NCBI RefSeq assembly: GCF_004217415.1
Contig: NZ_SHLI01000001.1
Coordinates: 868,001-932,000 of the forward strand
DNA from: Spiribacter vilamensis
Lineage (GTDB): Bacteria > Pseudomonadota > Gammaproteobacteria > Nitrococcales > Nitrococcaceae
Direction of reading: 5' to 3'
Length of the DNA: 64,000 bases
The position numbers and the translations under genes were made by a program. The stretch's first letter is position 1; every line of letters starts with the position of its first letter. Below the pieces are notes generated by a model. The model was not told the origin of the DNA. It was given only the letters and a program-made list of their open reading frames with translations, and searched no databases. This document shows positions 19,433 through 28,535 of the stretch, in pieces.

Positions 19433-20611
19433 ATGCACAGCGATACGCCGAAAACGCCGTCAACGCCCGTGGTCATGTTACTGCTGTGGCTGACCGGGCT
19501 GTATCTGCGCCTGACCGTGCTTGTCGCGCCGCCGCTGGCGCCCCACATCGCCCGGGATCTCGATCTCGGCCAGGCGGCGACCGGCGCGCTTACCACCCTG
19601 CCGATCCTGATGCTGGCGGTGGCGGGGCTCGCGGCGTCGTGGCTGATCAGCCGCATCGGTGCCCGCCGCACGCTCATCACGGGGCTTGTGCTGGTGGCCG
19701 TCAGCTCCTCGGCACGGGGTCTCGGCGATGCGCCGATGCTGTTCATTGCGACCGCGGTCATGGGCATCGCCATTGCCGGTATCCAGCCCGCGCTCCCCAC
19801 CCTGCTCACCGAATGGTGGCCGTCACGCATCGCCATGGGCACCGCGATCTACATGAACGGCATGCTGATCGGCGAAGTCATCGGCTCGACACTGACGCTG
19901 CCGGTCATGCTGCCACTCGCCAACGGCGACTGGCGCCTGGCACTCGTCTACTGGTCGCTACCGGCGCTTATCCCGGCACTGAGCATTCGACTGCTCAGCC
20001 CGGTATCGCGGGCCTTCGAGAATGATACCGGCCACTGGCTCCCGGACTGGCGCCGGCCACTGATGTGGAAACTGGGCATTCTCCTCGGCGCGAGCGGTTC
20101 GATTTTCTTTGGCGTCAACGCCTACATGGGTAGCGTCCTCGGCGGGCGCGGCGAAGAGGCGCTGCTGTCGTTGGCGCTGGTGATGTTCAATACGACGCAG
20201 ATCGCGGCGTCCCTCATCATGTTCAGCTTCGGTCGTCACTGGATCGGGCGCTCCCGGCCATTGATGTTGCTGATGATGGTCGGACTGGGCGGATTGGTCG
20301 GTTTTCTGTGGCTCTCCGGCTGGCCGGCGCTGATCGCGCTCGTGCCCACCGGACTCGCCGTGGGCCTGCTGCTGATCCTGATCGTCGCCCTGCCACCGCT
20401 TTACACCCGCGGCAACGCCACCGCCGCGCTGGCGGCGGGGATGTTCGCGGTCGGGGCGATCACCAACTTCTTCGTCCCCCTGCTGGGCGGCCTCGTCGGC
20501 GATATGCTCGGATCACCGCGCTTTGCGGTCATACCCATTCTGATCTACGGCCTGCTGGCGCTACCGCTGGCGCGTCAGCTGCCGGGGCGCTCGGGCTTGT
20601 CCCAGGAGTAG
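19433..20611 (+). CDS. MFS transporter, CynX/NimT-like
   Basis: 392 residues from ATG 19433 (GGAG 6 bases upstream; the ATG at 19418 lacks a site). Twelve predicted membrane helices, with G-A-R-R-T-L-I-T-G between helices 2 and 3 and a central loop. The overall pattern and the L-T-G-L-Y-L-R-L-T-V start resemble the cyanate/nitroimidazole (CynX/NimT) branch of MFS. Substrate unknown. Its 3' end overlaps the convergent methyltransferase gene by 37 bases. Confidence 0.8.
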   Translation: MHSDTPKTPSTPVVMLLLWLTGLYLRLTVLVAPPLAPHIARDLDLGQAATGALTTLPILMLAVAGLAASWLISRIGARRTLITGLVLVAVSSSARGLGDAPMLFIATAVMGIAIAGIQPALPTLLTEWWPSRIAMGTAIYMNGMLIGEVIGSTLTLPVMLPLANGDWRLALVYWSLPALIPALSIRLLSPVSRAFENDTGHWLPDWRRPLMWKLGILLGASGSIFFGVNAYMGSVLGGRGEEALLSLALVMFNTTQIAASLIMFSFGRHWIGRSRPLMLLMMVGLGGLVGFLWLSGWPALIALVPTGLAVGLLLILIVALPPLYTRGNATAALAAGMFAVGAITNFFVPLLGGLVGDMLGSPRFAVIPILIYGLLALPLARQLPGRSGLSQE

Positions 20612-21156
20612 AAGTGCATGGGCGGGATATTGATCCACTCGCACTCGACCAGTGGCTCGCCCATCACTCGACGACCCTGATGGCAGACGGCATCGCGAAA
20701 CTGGTAGGCGGTGAACCGTCCGCCCGGTGCAAGCGCCGCCCACGCCGATCGGAGAATGCCGTCGCCGATCGCCTCGGGCATGGTCGAGAACGGGATGCCG
20801 GAGAAAACGATATCCGGCGCCGGCAGGCCGTGCTCGGCGAGCAGCCCGTCGAGATCGGCGGCGCTGCCTTCCGCCACCATGAGGCGCGGATCACGAATCG
20901 TGCGAAGCTGCTCGACGAAGGCGGGATTGGTGTCGATGGCAAGCAACCGGGCATCGGCGGGCATGGCCGCGAGTACTGCCTGCGTCGTGCCGCCCGTACC
21001 GGGGCCGAGCTCGACCAGGGTGCGGGTATGGCCGGCATCGATCACCCGGCAGATGCGCTGCTCGAGAAAGCGAGAACTCGGCACCAGCGAACCGACCTCG
21101 CGGGGGCGCTTGATAAAGCCTTTGAGAAAAGTCAGTCGATCCCCCATCGTCGTCAT
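20575..21156 (-). CDS. Class I SAM-dependent methyltransferase (PmtA-like)
   Basis: 193 residues. The SAM-binding motif I is V-E-L-G-P-G-T-G-G-T-T, followed by a L-A-I-D-T-N acidic loop and the D-I-V-F-S-G-I-P-F segment. The N-terminal F-L-K-G-F-I-K-R-P-R-E-V-G-S-L-V-P-S-S is typical of phospholipid N-methyltransferases (PmtA) and related rRNA-methylase-like enzymes, so it may methylate phosphatidylethanolamine; not provable here. GGGAG lies upstream of ATG. The C-terminal end overlaps the convergent MFS gene by 37 bases. Confidence 0.75.
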   Translation of the reverse strand: MTTMGDRLTFLKGFIKRPREVGSLVPSSRFLEQRICRVIDAGHTRTLVELGPGTGGTTQAVLAAMPADARLLAIDTNPAFVEQLRTIRDPRLMVAEGSAADLDGLLAEHGLPAPDIVFSGIPFSTMPEAIGDGILRSAWAALAPGGRFTAYQFRDAVCHQGRRVMGEPLVECEWINIPPMHFYSWDKPERPGS

Positions 21157-21206
21157 TGGTTCGTCGCTCCCTTGATTGCCTGCCGCTCACCGGGCATTGT
21201 TCGGAA

Positions 21207-21503
21207 ATGATTATTCGATTCCTGCGTAGCATGATGGGTCGTAATGGCGGCGACAATCCCCCTGCCGTTGCGGCGGAGACGACTTACCAGGGCTACACCA
21301 TTACCGCGACGCCCAGCGAGGACCCGGGTGGCTGGCGGGTACGGGGGCAAATCAGCACCGAACAAGATGGCATGGTGAAGTCAACGACATTCATCCGCGC
21401 AGACATTTACGGCAGCCGGGAGGTCGCCGCGGAGATGACCCTTGCGAAGGCACGGCGCCTGATCGACGAGCAGGGCGCCGGCCTTTTCCAGTCGTCACAC
21501 TAG
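21207..21503 (+). CDS. HlyU family protein
   Basis: 98 residues from ATG 21207 (M-I-I-R-F-L-R-S), chosen because HlyU proteins begin with a short hydrophobic/Gly segment; later ATGs at 21231 and 21234 remain possible. The core Y-Q-G-Y-T-I-T-A-T-P, G-G-W-R-V-R-G-Q-I, T-F-I-R-A-D and the C-terminal A-R-R-L-I-D-E-Q-G-A-G-L-F match the HlyU family. Most members are small cytosolic proteins with an unclear or regulatory role. It is convergent with phaB across 6 bases. Confidence 0.75.
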   Translation: MIIRFLRSMMGRNGGDNPPAVAAETTYQGYTITATPSEDPGGWRVRGQISTEQDGMVKSTTFIRADIYGSREVAAEMTLAKARRLIDEQGAGLFQSSH

Positions 21504-21509
21504 GCGGGG

Positions 21510-22232
21510 TCAGACCATGTACTGGCCGCCGTTGATACTCAGGGTCGAACCGGTGACGAACGCCGCGCCGTCACTCGCGAGGTAGGCAACCGCCTCGCCG
21601 ATCTCCTCCGCCTCGCCGAGGCGGTTGACCGGGATCTGACCGATGATCTTCTCGAGGACATTCTCCGGGACCGACGCGACCATCTCCGTACTGATATAGC
21701 CGGGGGCCACGACGTTCGCGGTCACGCCGCGACGCGCATTCTCCTGTGCCACCGATTTGGTAAAGCCGATAAGCCCCGCCTTGGCCGCCGCATAGTTGGC
21801 CTGCCCCATCTGGCCCTTCTGACCGTTGACCGAGGCGATGGAGATGATGCGGCCGAAGCCCGCCTCGCGCATGCCGTTAATCACCGCCCGGGTCATGTTG
21901 AAGGCCGAGTTGAGATTGGTGGCGATGACCGCGTTCCAGTCGTCCAGCTCCATCTTGTGCAGGGTCGCATCGCGGGTAATGCCGGCATTGTTGACGAGCA
22001 CATCCACTGAACCGAATTCCTCGACTACCTCGCCGACGCCCTGCTGACAGGCCTCGAAATCGGCGACGTCCCACTTCCGTGTCGCGATACCGGTGTCACG
22101 GGTGAAGGCCGTCGCCGCCTGATCGTTGCCCTGATAGGTCGCCACCACCTGGTGGCCCGAATCGCTCAGCGCCCGAGCGATGGCGGCGCCAATGCCCCGT
22201 GTTCCGCCGGTAACCAGTGCCGTTCTTGTCAT
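21510..22232 (-). CDS. phaB: Acetoacetyl-CoA reductase
   Basis: 240 residues of the short-chain dehydrogenase family. Reduces acetoacetyl-CoA to (R)-3-hydroxybutyryl-CoA with NADPH for polyhydroxybutyrate synthesis. Nucleotide-binding T-G-G-T-R-G-I-G, the N-N-A-G-I-T-R-D segment, catalytic Ser (I-A-S-V-N-G-Q-K-G-Q-M-G-Q) and Y-A-A-A-K. N-G-Q-K-G-Q-x-G-Q is characteristic of PhaB. No phaC or phaA is in the window. Divergent from gshA across 145 bases in which I see no clear promoter boxes. Confidence 0.9.
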   Translation of the reverse strand: MTRTALVTGGTRGIGAAIARALSDSGHQVVATYQGNDQAATAFTRDTGIATRKWDVADFEACQQGVGEVVEEFGSVDVLVNNAGITRDATLHKMELDDWNAVIATNLNSAFNMTRAVINGMREAGFGRIISIASVNGQKGQMGQANYAAAKAGLIGFTKSVAQENARRGVTANVVAPGYISTEMVASVPENVLEKIIGQIPVNRLGEAEEIGEAVAYLASDGAAFVTGSTLSINGGQYMV

Positions 22233-22377
22233 GCCCGCCCCTCCTGATATTGGGAATTACCTAACGGCACAATACCCAGCCGGAACAAAACATGGCCAGA
22301 CGCACCGCAACATGGCATTCCAAATAACCGCCGAGATCGGCACAATCGCGGCTTTCAGAACCGGGTACGAAAGCACT

Positions 22378-23964
22378 ATGAACCAGAGCGCCGAGCGCCG
22401 CGTCCGTCGACTGCAGGAACATGGAGAGCGCGGCCTGCTCGCCGGCAGCCGTCACGGGCTGGAGAAAGAGAGCCTGCGCGTGACCCCGACCGGGCAGATC
22501 GCTCAGACGCCGCATCCACCGGGGCTGGGCTCGCCGCTGTGTCATCCGGAGATCACGACCGATTACTCCGAGGCGCTGCTCGAGCTGGTCACGCCCGCCT
22601 ACACCCGCGGCGATGACGCCCTACGGCACCTCGCCGAGCTGCATCGCTACACCGTCGACCAGATCGGCGATGAACTGCTCTGGACCACCTCGATGCCCTG
22701 TGTCGTTGGTGGTGACAAGAGCATCCCGATCGCCGATTACGGCCACTCCAACATCGGGCGCATGAAAAATGTCTACCGCCACGGCCTGGACTGGCGCTAT
22801 GGACGGACCATGCAGGCCATCGCCGGCATCCATTTCAACTTCTCGTTCAGCGAGGCGTTCCTGCGCTCGGTCCAGCGTCGAGAGGGCGATCCGCGGGATT
22901 TCGCGACGTTCCGGTCGGATTTCTACTTTCGCCTGATTCGCAATTTCCAGCGCTACGGCTGGCTCGTGCCGTATCTGATGGGGGCCTCGCCGGCAATCTG
23001 CAAATCGTTCACCGGCGGGCGTAACCTCGATTTCCAGTCATTCTCCCCCAACACGTTCTACACGCCCTATGCGACCTCGCTGCGCATGAGCGACATCGGC
23101 TACAAGAACAACGCCCAGGCGGGCCTCGAGATCGACTACAACGACCTCGACGCCTATGTCGCGAGCCTGCGCTCGGCGATTAGCACCCCCGACCCCGAAT
23201 ACGCGCGTATCGGCACCCGCGTCGACGGCGTCTGGCGGCAGCTGAACACCAACGTGCTGCAGATCGAGAACGAGTACTACAGCTTCGTGCGCCCCAAGGC
23301 CATCGCGCAGTCCGGCGAGCCGCCGACGTGTGCGCTCAACCGCGCCGGCGTCGAGTACGTCGAGATCCGGGCACTGGACCTCAACCCCTTCAACCCGGTC
23401 GGTATCGACGCCGACCAGGTCGCCTTTCTCGAGACGCTGCTGGTTTTCTGCCTGCTCCAGGACAGTCCCCCCATCGACGCGCTCGAGCAACACCATATCA
23501 ACGCCAACCAGGGCCTGGTCGCCCGCGAGGGCCGCGATCCGGACCTCACGCTCTACCGTGGCGATGGCGATCGGGTCGGCCTACGGCAGTGGGCGCGCGA
23601 GCTCTTCGATGCCATGGAGGCACCCGCCGAGCTGCTCGACGAGGTGCATGACGATGGCCGCTACCGCCGTGTCCTCGATGCCTACCGGGAGTCGGTGGAA
23701 GACGCCGACAAAACCCCCTCCGCCCGGGTACTTGCGGAGATGCGCACTCACCGGGAGGAATTCGTGGAGTTCGCGCTGAGAACCTCGGCCGAGCACATGG
23801 AGACGATCCGGGACTGGCCGCTCGATGAGGCGGCAAGGGCCCGCCTGAGCGAGGAGGCCGCCCGCTCGCTCGCCGAACAGGCGAGTCTCGAGGCAAGCGA
23901 CGAGCCCTCCTTCGAGGCCTTCGTCGAGGCCTACTTCGCGCAGGAATCGACCAACGGTCGTTGA
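22378..23964 (+). CDS. gshA: Glutamate--cysteine ligase (gammaproteobacterial type)
   Basis: 528 residues from ATG 22378 (the open frame extends upstream but without homology). First step of glutathione synthesis. It has G-R-S-H-G-L-E-K-E-S-L-R-V-type opening (S-R-H-G-L-E-K-E-S-L-R), D-Y-S-E-A-L-L-E-L-V-T and G-I-H-F-N-F-S-F, all E. coli type GshA landmarks. Length agrees with the family. The Tad locus follows directly on the same strand (33 bases to the chosen tadB start), so readthrough is plausible though functionally unrelated. Confidence 0.96.
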   Translation: MNQSAERRVRRLQEHGERGLLAGSRHGLEKESLRVTPTGQIAQTPHPPGLGSPLCHPEITTDYSEALLELVTPAYTRGDDALRHLAELHRYTVDQIGDELLWTTSMPCVVGGDKSIPIADYGHSNIGRMKNVYRHGLDWRYGRTMQAIAGIHFNFSFSEAFLRSVQRREGDPRDFATFRSDFYFRLIRNFQRYGWLVPYLMGASPAICKSFTGGRNLDFQSFSPNTFYTPYATSLRMSDIGYKNNAQAGLEIDYNDLDAYVASLRSAISTPDPEYARIGTRVDGVWRQLNTNVLQIENEYYSFVRPKAIAQSGEPPTCALNRAGVEYVEIRALDLNPFNPVGIDADQVAFLETLLVFCLLQDSPPIDALEQHHINANQGLVAREGRDPDLTLYRGDGDRVGLRQWARELFDAMEAPAELLDEVHDDGRYRRVLDAYRESVEDADKTPSARVLAEMRTHREEFVEFALRTSAEHMETIRDWPLDEAARARLSEEAARSLAEQASLEASDEPSFEAFVEAYFAQESTNGR

Positions 23965-23996
23965 ACGCGGCTCGGCCCCCCGGCAGTGTCGGGGGC

Positions 23997-24848
23997 ATGC
24001 CTGCATCGCTTTCACTCGCCTCGATCGGACTTTTCCTCGGCTCAGCGCTGGCGTTCCTGGCCGTCGTGACGGGACTCGCTCCGGCCATCCGGCGCTATCG
24101 ATGCCATGTCCGCGAGACGGCACAGGGTGATCTTCGTGCCCAGTTCATCAATCTACCGGCGCGCACGCTCCTGCAGCTCGCGCTCGGCCTCGGCCTGGTC
24201 CTGACGCTCTCCACCGCGGTAGTGCTTCCCTGGCCTTTGCCCGCCATGGCGGGCCTCACCGGGCTGATGCTGCCGCGTCTCGCCGTGCGCACCATTCGTC
24301 AGCGCCGCCGCCGCGGGATTATCCGCCAACTGCCCGATGCCCTGCAGGCGCTGGCAGGCTCGCTGCGGGCCGGCACCAACATCGGCCGCGCCATGGAGCT
24401 CGTCTCGAGACGACAGCGCCCACCGCTCAGCGAGGAATTCGGGCTCATGCTGAGCCGCCAGCGCCTCGGCGAGGAACTTGACACCGTCCTTGCCGGGTTC
24501 GCCGACCGGGTGCCCTCGGAGGAAACGGCGCTGTTTCGCAACGCCGTGATGATCTCGCACCGCGTCGGCGGTGATCTTGCCCACACCCTCGACACCCTCG
24601 CCGAGACCCTCCGTGAACGTGCCCAGGTCGAGGAGCGCATCGCCGCGCTGACCGCTATGGGCCGGATGCAGGGACGGGTGATGTGCATCCTGCCGTTCGG
24701 CATCGGCGGCATGCTCTACCTCCAGCAGCCGGTGATGATGCAGCGGCTTTTCACCGAGCCCCTCGGCTGGGGAGTGATCGGCATCGTCGCGATCGCCATG
24801 ACCCTGGCGGTGATCTGGATCCGGCGACTGGTAGCGATCGATGTCTGA
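23997..24848 (+). CDS. tadB: Tad pilus platform protein TadB (type II secretion F domain)
   Basis: 283 residues from ATG 23997; a TTG at 23961 would add 12 residues and overlap gshA, and neither start has a strong ribosome site. Inner membrane protein with two N-terminal helices, a central cytosolic T2SSF domain (L-P-D-A-L-Q-A-L-A-G-S-L-R-A-G, R-V-G-G-D-L-A-H-T-L-D-T-L) and two C-terminal helices. TadB and TadC form the platform on which the TadA ATPase acts. First gene of the Tad block here, whereas it commonly follows tadA in other loci. Overlaps tadC by 8 bases. Confidence 0.9.
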   Translation: MPASLSLASIGLFLGSALAFLAVVTGLAPAIRRYRCHVRETAQGDLRAQFINLPARTLLQLALGLGLVLTLSTAVVLPWPLPAMAGLTGLMLPRLAVRTIRQRRRRGIIRQLPDALQALAGSLRAGTNIGRAMELVSRRQRPPLSEEFGLMLSRQRLGEELDTVLAGFADRVPSEETALFRNAVMISHRVGGDLAHTLDTLAETLRERAQVEERIAALTAMGRMQGRVMCILPFGIGGMLYLQQPVMMQRLFTEPLGWGVIGIVAIAMTLAVIWIRRLVAIDV

Positions 24849-25731
24849 ATCGGCACCGTTCATTACGGTCGCGCTGTTCGGCGTGGCCGCTGCCGCCGGC
24901 ATCACGGGCGTGGCCGAGCTGCTTCGACCCGGTCAGTGGCGGCATGCCGATCCATGGCGCGACCCCTCACCGCGGCTTTTCCGACTCCTGCTGCCGATGG
25001 CGAGGGCACTCGCCGAGCGCATCCGCCCCGAGCGCTGGATGTCGACACGCGATCTGGCGGGGCGACTCGACCGGGCCGGCATGGGCTATGCCGTGCTCGC
25101 CGAGGAGTGGATGGTGCTGCGCGGATTGACGGCCCTCGCCGCCGTCATCGTTACACTCGCCCTCCAGCCGGCACTGCGCGAGAGCGGCTGGGACGGCCCC
25201 GGATCACTGCTCGGCGCCGCACTCCTCGGCGGCGTCTATCCGGCAATCTGGCTCCGCGATCAGGGCCTGCGCCGGCAAAAACGGATCGCCCGGCAGTTTC
25301 CGGCACTGCTCGAACTGCTGGGCCTGTCCGTCCGGGCGGGAATGAGCTTCAGCGCGGCGCTACCGCAGTGCAGTGCCCATCTCGAGCGGGGCCCGCTACG
25401 CGAGGAAATGCAGCGCGTCGATCGGGAGATCCGCACCGGCGTCCCTCGCCTGCAGGCGCTCGAGCGCATGGCGAGCCGGGTCGATCTTGGTGCCGTGCAC
25501 GGGTTTGTCGCCGCCATCGCCCAGGCGGATGAGACCGGCGCCGCGATCAGCCAGACCCTCACCGATCAGGCGGCACAACGCCGTCGCGAGCGGTTCGCGG
25601 CCGCCGAGAAGAAGGCCAACGAGGCCCCGGTCAAGATGCTCGCGCCGCTGGTCGGGCTGCTTTTCCCGGTCACCTTTCTGATCATCGGCTTTCCGATCGC
25701 GATGCAGTTCCTCGAAGGCCGGCTGCTGTGA
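24841..25731 (+). CDS. tadC: Tad pilus platform protein TadC (type II secretion F domain)
   Basis: 296 residues. N-terminal membrane helix, a cytosolic part with G-L-S-V-R-A-G-M-S-F-S-A-A-L and A-D-E-T-G-A-A-I-S-Q-T-L and C-terminal helices around K-M-L-A-P-L-V-G-L-L-F-P, matching TadC. It overlaps tadB by 8 bases and the next gene by 4, so the three are cotranslated. Partner of TadB in the pilus assembly platform. Confidence 0.92.
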   Translation: MSESAPFITVALFGVAAAAGITGVAELLRPGQWRHADPWRDPSPRLFRLLLPMARALAERIRPERWMSTRDLAGRLDRAGMGYAVLAEEWMVLRGLTALAAVIVTLALQPALRESGWDGPGSLLGAALLGGVYPAIWLRDQGLRRQKRIARQFPALLELLGLSVRAGMSFSAALPQCSAHLERGPLREEMQRVDREIRTGVPRLQALERMASRVDLGAVHGFVAAIAQADETGAAISQTLTDQAAQRRRERFAAAEKKANEAPVKMLAPLVGLLFPVTFLIIGFPIAMQFLEGRLL

Positions 25732-26102
25732 GCCCGCCCGTCGCGGATCAGTCCACGATCGCGCTACCGATGGAGACCGGCGTGCTGCGCATTCGTATCA
25801 CCCTGGCCGATCGCTTCCTCCCGCGGCTGATCGGGCTGCTGGGGCAGGCGACACCACCCCCGCCCGGCACCGGACTCCTGCTGATCTCCCGCGGCGGCGT
25901 CCATACCGTCGGCATGCGTTATCCCATCGACATCCTTGCACTCGACCGGACCCTGACCATTCTGCGCGTCCATCACGCCGTTGCACCGGGTCGATTCCTG
26001 CGCGCCCCACGGGGAACCGGCGCCACCCTGGAACTGGCCGCTCACAGCGTTCCACCCGGTCTTATCGGCCATCGCTTCCACTCCGAAGAGGATCTCGCAT
26101 GA
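25728..26102 (+). CDS. DUF192 (UPF0127) family protein
   Basis: 124 residues from GTG 25728 overlapping the tadC stop. The DUF192 core is seen: R-L-I-G-L-L-G-Q, then G-L-L-L-I-S-R-G-G-V-H-T-V-G-M-R-Y-P-I-D-I-L, and A-T-L-E-L-A-A. DUF192 proteins are generally small beta-barrels of unknown function, often secreted; this copy has no clear signal peptide. Position inside the Tad gene run suggests a linked job, but that is inference. Overlaps the TPR lipoprotein gene by 4 bases. Confidence 0.8.
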   Translation: MSPPVADQSTIALPMETGVLRIRITLADRFLPRLIGLLGQATPPPPGTGLLLISRGGVHTVGMRYPIDILALDRTLTILRVHHAVAPGRFLRAPRGTGATLELAAHSVPPGLIGHRFHSEEDLA

Positions 26103-26560
26103 TCATGCACCGACCGGCGCGCCTCGCCCTGATCGTCCCGATGCTCCTGCTCCAGGGCTGCCTCGCCCTGACTCCGAACGGGCCACCTTCGGTCATCGAG
26201 ACCCTCGCGGCTGCGGACAGCGCCCTCGAGCGCGGCGACATCGAGCAGGCGCGAATGGGCTACGAACGGGCCCTCGAACAGTCACCGGCACTGGTATCAC
26301 CGCATTTCCAGCTCGGGATTATCGCCTATGGCCGCGGCGACGACCCGGCCGCGCTGGAGCACTTCGACGCCGCGCTCGAGCGCGACCCGGGGCATGTACT
26401 CGCCACCTACAACCTCGCCGTCGTTCACCTGCAACAGGCCCGTTCACTGCTCGACCGCCACGAGCGGCTGGCGCCGATCAGCGCGGGGCGCCCCGATTTA
26501 ATCCGGATCCGCCAGGCGATCGGGGCGCTGGGGCGATCGGCGGCGGGCACCCGCGAGTGA
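26099..26560 (+). CDS. TPR lipoprotein, TadD-like
   Basis: 153 residues. Lipoprotein signal peptide with lipobox L-L-L-Q-G-C (Cys21), then about three tetratricopeptide repeats (for example R-G-D-I-E-Q-A-R-M-G-Y-E-R-A-L-E-Q-S-P, A-L-E-H-F-D-A-A-L-E-R-D-P-G-H). TadD is the TPR pilotin-like lipoprotein of Tad systems that helps place the secretin. It is short for TadD but in the right locus. Directly followed, with no gap, by an apolipoprotein N-acyltransferase-like gene. Confidence 0.82.
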   Translation: MIMHRPARLALIVPMLLLQGCLALTPNGPPSVIETLAAADSALERGDIEQARMGYERALEQSPALVSPHFQLGIIAYGRGDDPAALEHFDAALERDPGHVLATYNLAVVHLQQARSLLDRHERLAPISAGRPDLIRIRQAIGALGRSAAGTRE

Positions 26561-28444
26561 ATGGCCGGCCTTCTCACCGGCCTCCTCGGCATTGCCGCCC
26601 TGCCGCCGATCGCCCTTTTACCGGCCGGACTGATCTGGCTGGTCCCGTGGCTAATGGCACTGCATGCCTCCCCGCCGCGGCGGGTCGTGGAGACGCTCGT
26701 GGCCATCGGCCTCCCCGCCGGATTCGCGATCGGCCCCGTCGTCATCGCCGAGCCGCGACTCACGCTTGTCGTGATCGGTGCCACTCTGACCCCGTTCATC
26801 CTGACAGCCCTGCTCGCGACGGATCGACGCGGTCGAGGCTCGCCGGGCCGGCTGATCATCGCGGTCATCGTGCTCTGCGGACTCCTCGCCGGAGTGCGCG
26901 CACTCGGCCTCCCGCTCTCGCTCAGCCTGTTTCTGCCGACGGGTTTCATCCACCTGCCCCTGATCGGCGCGGGCGGGATACTGGCCTCGGATCTCGCCAT
27001 CGGCCTCCTGCAAACGGCGCTCGCCATTTTACTGCACCACCGGCGGGCCCGAGCGATGACGCCCGCCATCGCGGCCCGGTTTACCGTGGCCCTGTTTGCA
27101 CTGCTGCCGCTCGCCCTGGTCCAACCGCCCGTCGCGACCACCGATGACGCCGAGCGCGCGCGGATTGCGGTTATCCAGACCAACATCACGCCCCGGACCC
27201 GTCACCAGGCCATCGCGGACGGCGGACTGGAAGGCCTCAAGGCGCGCCAGCAACACCTCGCGCGGACCGCCGGGCAGCTGGATGCGGACTGGATCATCTG
27301 GCCCGAGGCCGCGTCGCCGGGGTTTCTCGGGCCGGACTGGCGAGTCACGGACTCATCGGCAACCCACCTGCGTCATGGCTACCGCTACCACCGGCCCGGC
27401 CGTGTCGAAAGCGAGGTCCGGCTATCCGCCGGCAGCGGGGATGAGGATGCCACCGGGCGGCGCTGGGGTAAGCATTACCCCCTGCCCTTCGCCGAGCGCG
27501 ATCTGAGCCCGGTGCATCAAATCAATACCACTCCGCCGGACATCGATGCCCTCGAGGTGCTGATCTGCTCCGATGGCACCCACCCCGGCGCTGTGGATCG
27601 GGCCGCCGCACGTCGACCACGGGTCATCCTCAACCCCGCGAGCGTCGCCTACCTCGGATCGATCCCGCTGCCCGGAATGCACCAGCGCAGTGTTCACCTG
27701 CAGTCGGCGCGGGTCGCTATCGCCATGATCGTCGTCGCTAACGCCGGACCGAGCGCGGTGCTCTACCCGGATGGCAGGAGACGCGTCCTCGCCGCGCCCT
27801 ATACGAGCGGAGTGGCGGCGCTGCCACTGCCCGATCGCTACATCGCCAGCGACCAGGACCCGGGCGTTCTCTATGGCCTGCTCGCGACCGGCTTTGTGGC
27901 CCTTGGCGGCAGCCGGCGAATGCGGGCCCGATCCCCGGCTCGATCATCGCCCCGCTCCGCATGGCCGGTCGTCGGCCTCGCGGCCGCATCAATCGGCATC
28001 GCCATCGTCCTGCAGCATCGATCGCTGGAGAAATTCAGTAGCGCAGCAACGCCGGCGCTGGCAACGCCCCTCGAGACTCGCGCTATTCACTCACCCGCGG
28101 CCGGACACCGCGGTAGCATCGCCCTTCTGGCGCGGGAGTTCGGGGTCGCGACGGACTGGCAAGCCGTCCCCGCATCGGTGGACGCGGCCATGGGCTGGCT
28201 GTGCCGCCAGACGGGACTGATCCCCATGGACCCAATGGCATCATCGATCCGCCCGCCGGCGTTCGGACTGCAGCAATCCACGACCGGGCTTCGGGCCGTG
28301 CGCTGGCGCGTCGGCGCGCAACCCATCGCCTTCGATGCATCGACCGCAGAATTCCAGGCGATTGAGGCTGATGATCCGGCCATTCACTGGCTCGCTACCG
28401 CCCGAACCCTCGACGACTGCCGTTCGGTCATCGCCCCCGAATAG
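26561..28444 (+). CDS. Lnt-like apolipoprotein N-acyltransferase homologue with extra C-terminal domain
   Basis: 627 residues. Residues 1-190 contain about six membrane helices; 200-430 form a nitrilase-fold domain with R-I-A-V-I-Q-T-N-I, I-I-W-P-E-A (E249), W-G-K-H-Y-P-L-P-F (K304) and L-I-C-S-D-G (C336), the Glu-Lys-Cys triad of apolipoprotein N-acyltransferase; a last helix is at about 469-485. About 140 further residues (488-627) of a domain I do not recognise follow, absent from usual Lnt. Lnt normally adds the third acyl chain to lipoproteins in the periplasm. Lying in the Tad operon right after a lipoprotein gene, it might acylate that lipoprotein or a pilus component; this is inference. 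The residue after the catalytic Cys differs from the C-Y-E of housekeeping Lnt, so an amidase role is also possible. Confidence 0.75.
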   Translation: MAGLLTGLLGIAALPPIALLPAGLIWLVPWLMALHASPPRRVVETLVAIGLPAGFAIGPVVIAEPRLTLVVIGATLTPFILTALLATDRRGRGSPGRLIIAVIVLCGLLAGVRALGLPLSLSLFLPTGFIHLPLIGAGGILASDLAIGLLQTALAILLHHRRARAMTPAIAARFTVALFALLPLALVQPPVATTDDAERARIAVIQTNITPRTRHQAIADGGLEGLKARQQHLARTAGQLDADWIIWPEAASPGFLGPDWRVTDSSATHLRHGYRYHRPGRVESEVRLSAGSGDEDATGRRWGKHYPLPFAERDLSPVHQINTTPPDIDALEVLICSDGTHPGAVDRAAARRPRVILNPASVAYLGSIPLPGMHQRSVHLQSARVAIAMIVVANAGPSAVLYPDGRRRVLAAPYTSGVAALPLPDRYIASDQDPGVLYGLLATGFVALGGSRRMRARSPARSSPRSAWPVVGLAAASIGIAIVLQHRSLEKFSSAATPALATPLETRAIHSPAAGHRGSIALLAREFGVATDWQAVPASVDAAMGWLCRQTGLIPMDPMASSIRPPAFGLQQSTTGLRAVRWRVGAQPIAFDASTAEFQAIEADDPAIHWLATARTLDDCRSVIAPE

Positions 28445-28535
28445 CCGACTGGCGGTACTTCGCGACGCCGGCGATCGTGTCCAGTCTGGTTGGCAACGGC
28501 TCATTGCCGGGAGTCACGTCAACCAGGGAGGCGCC

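Noticed and set aside
25981-27147. 388-residue plus-strand frame in the Tad region
   Set aside because: Overlaps DUF192, the TPR lipoprotein and the Lnt-like gene in a different frame; its Arg/Pro-rich product is a frame shadow.
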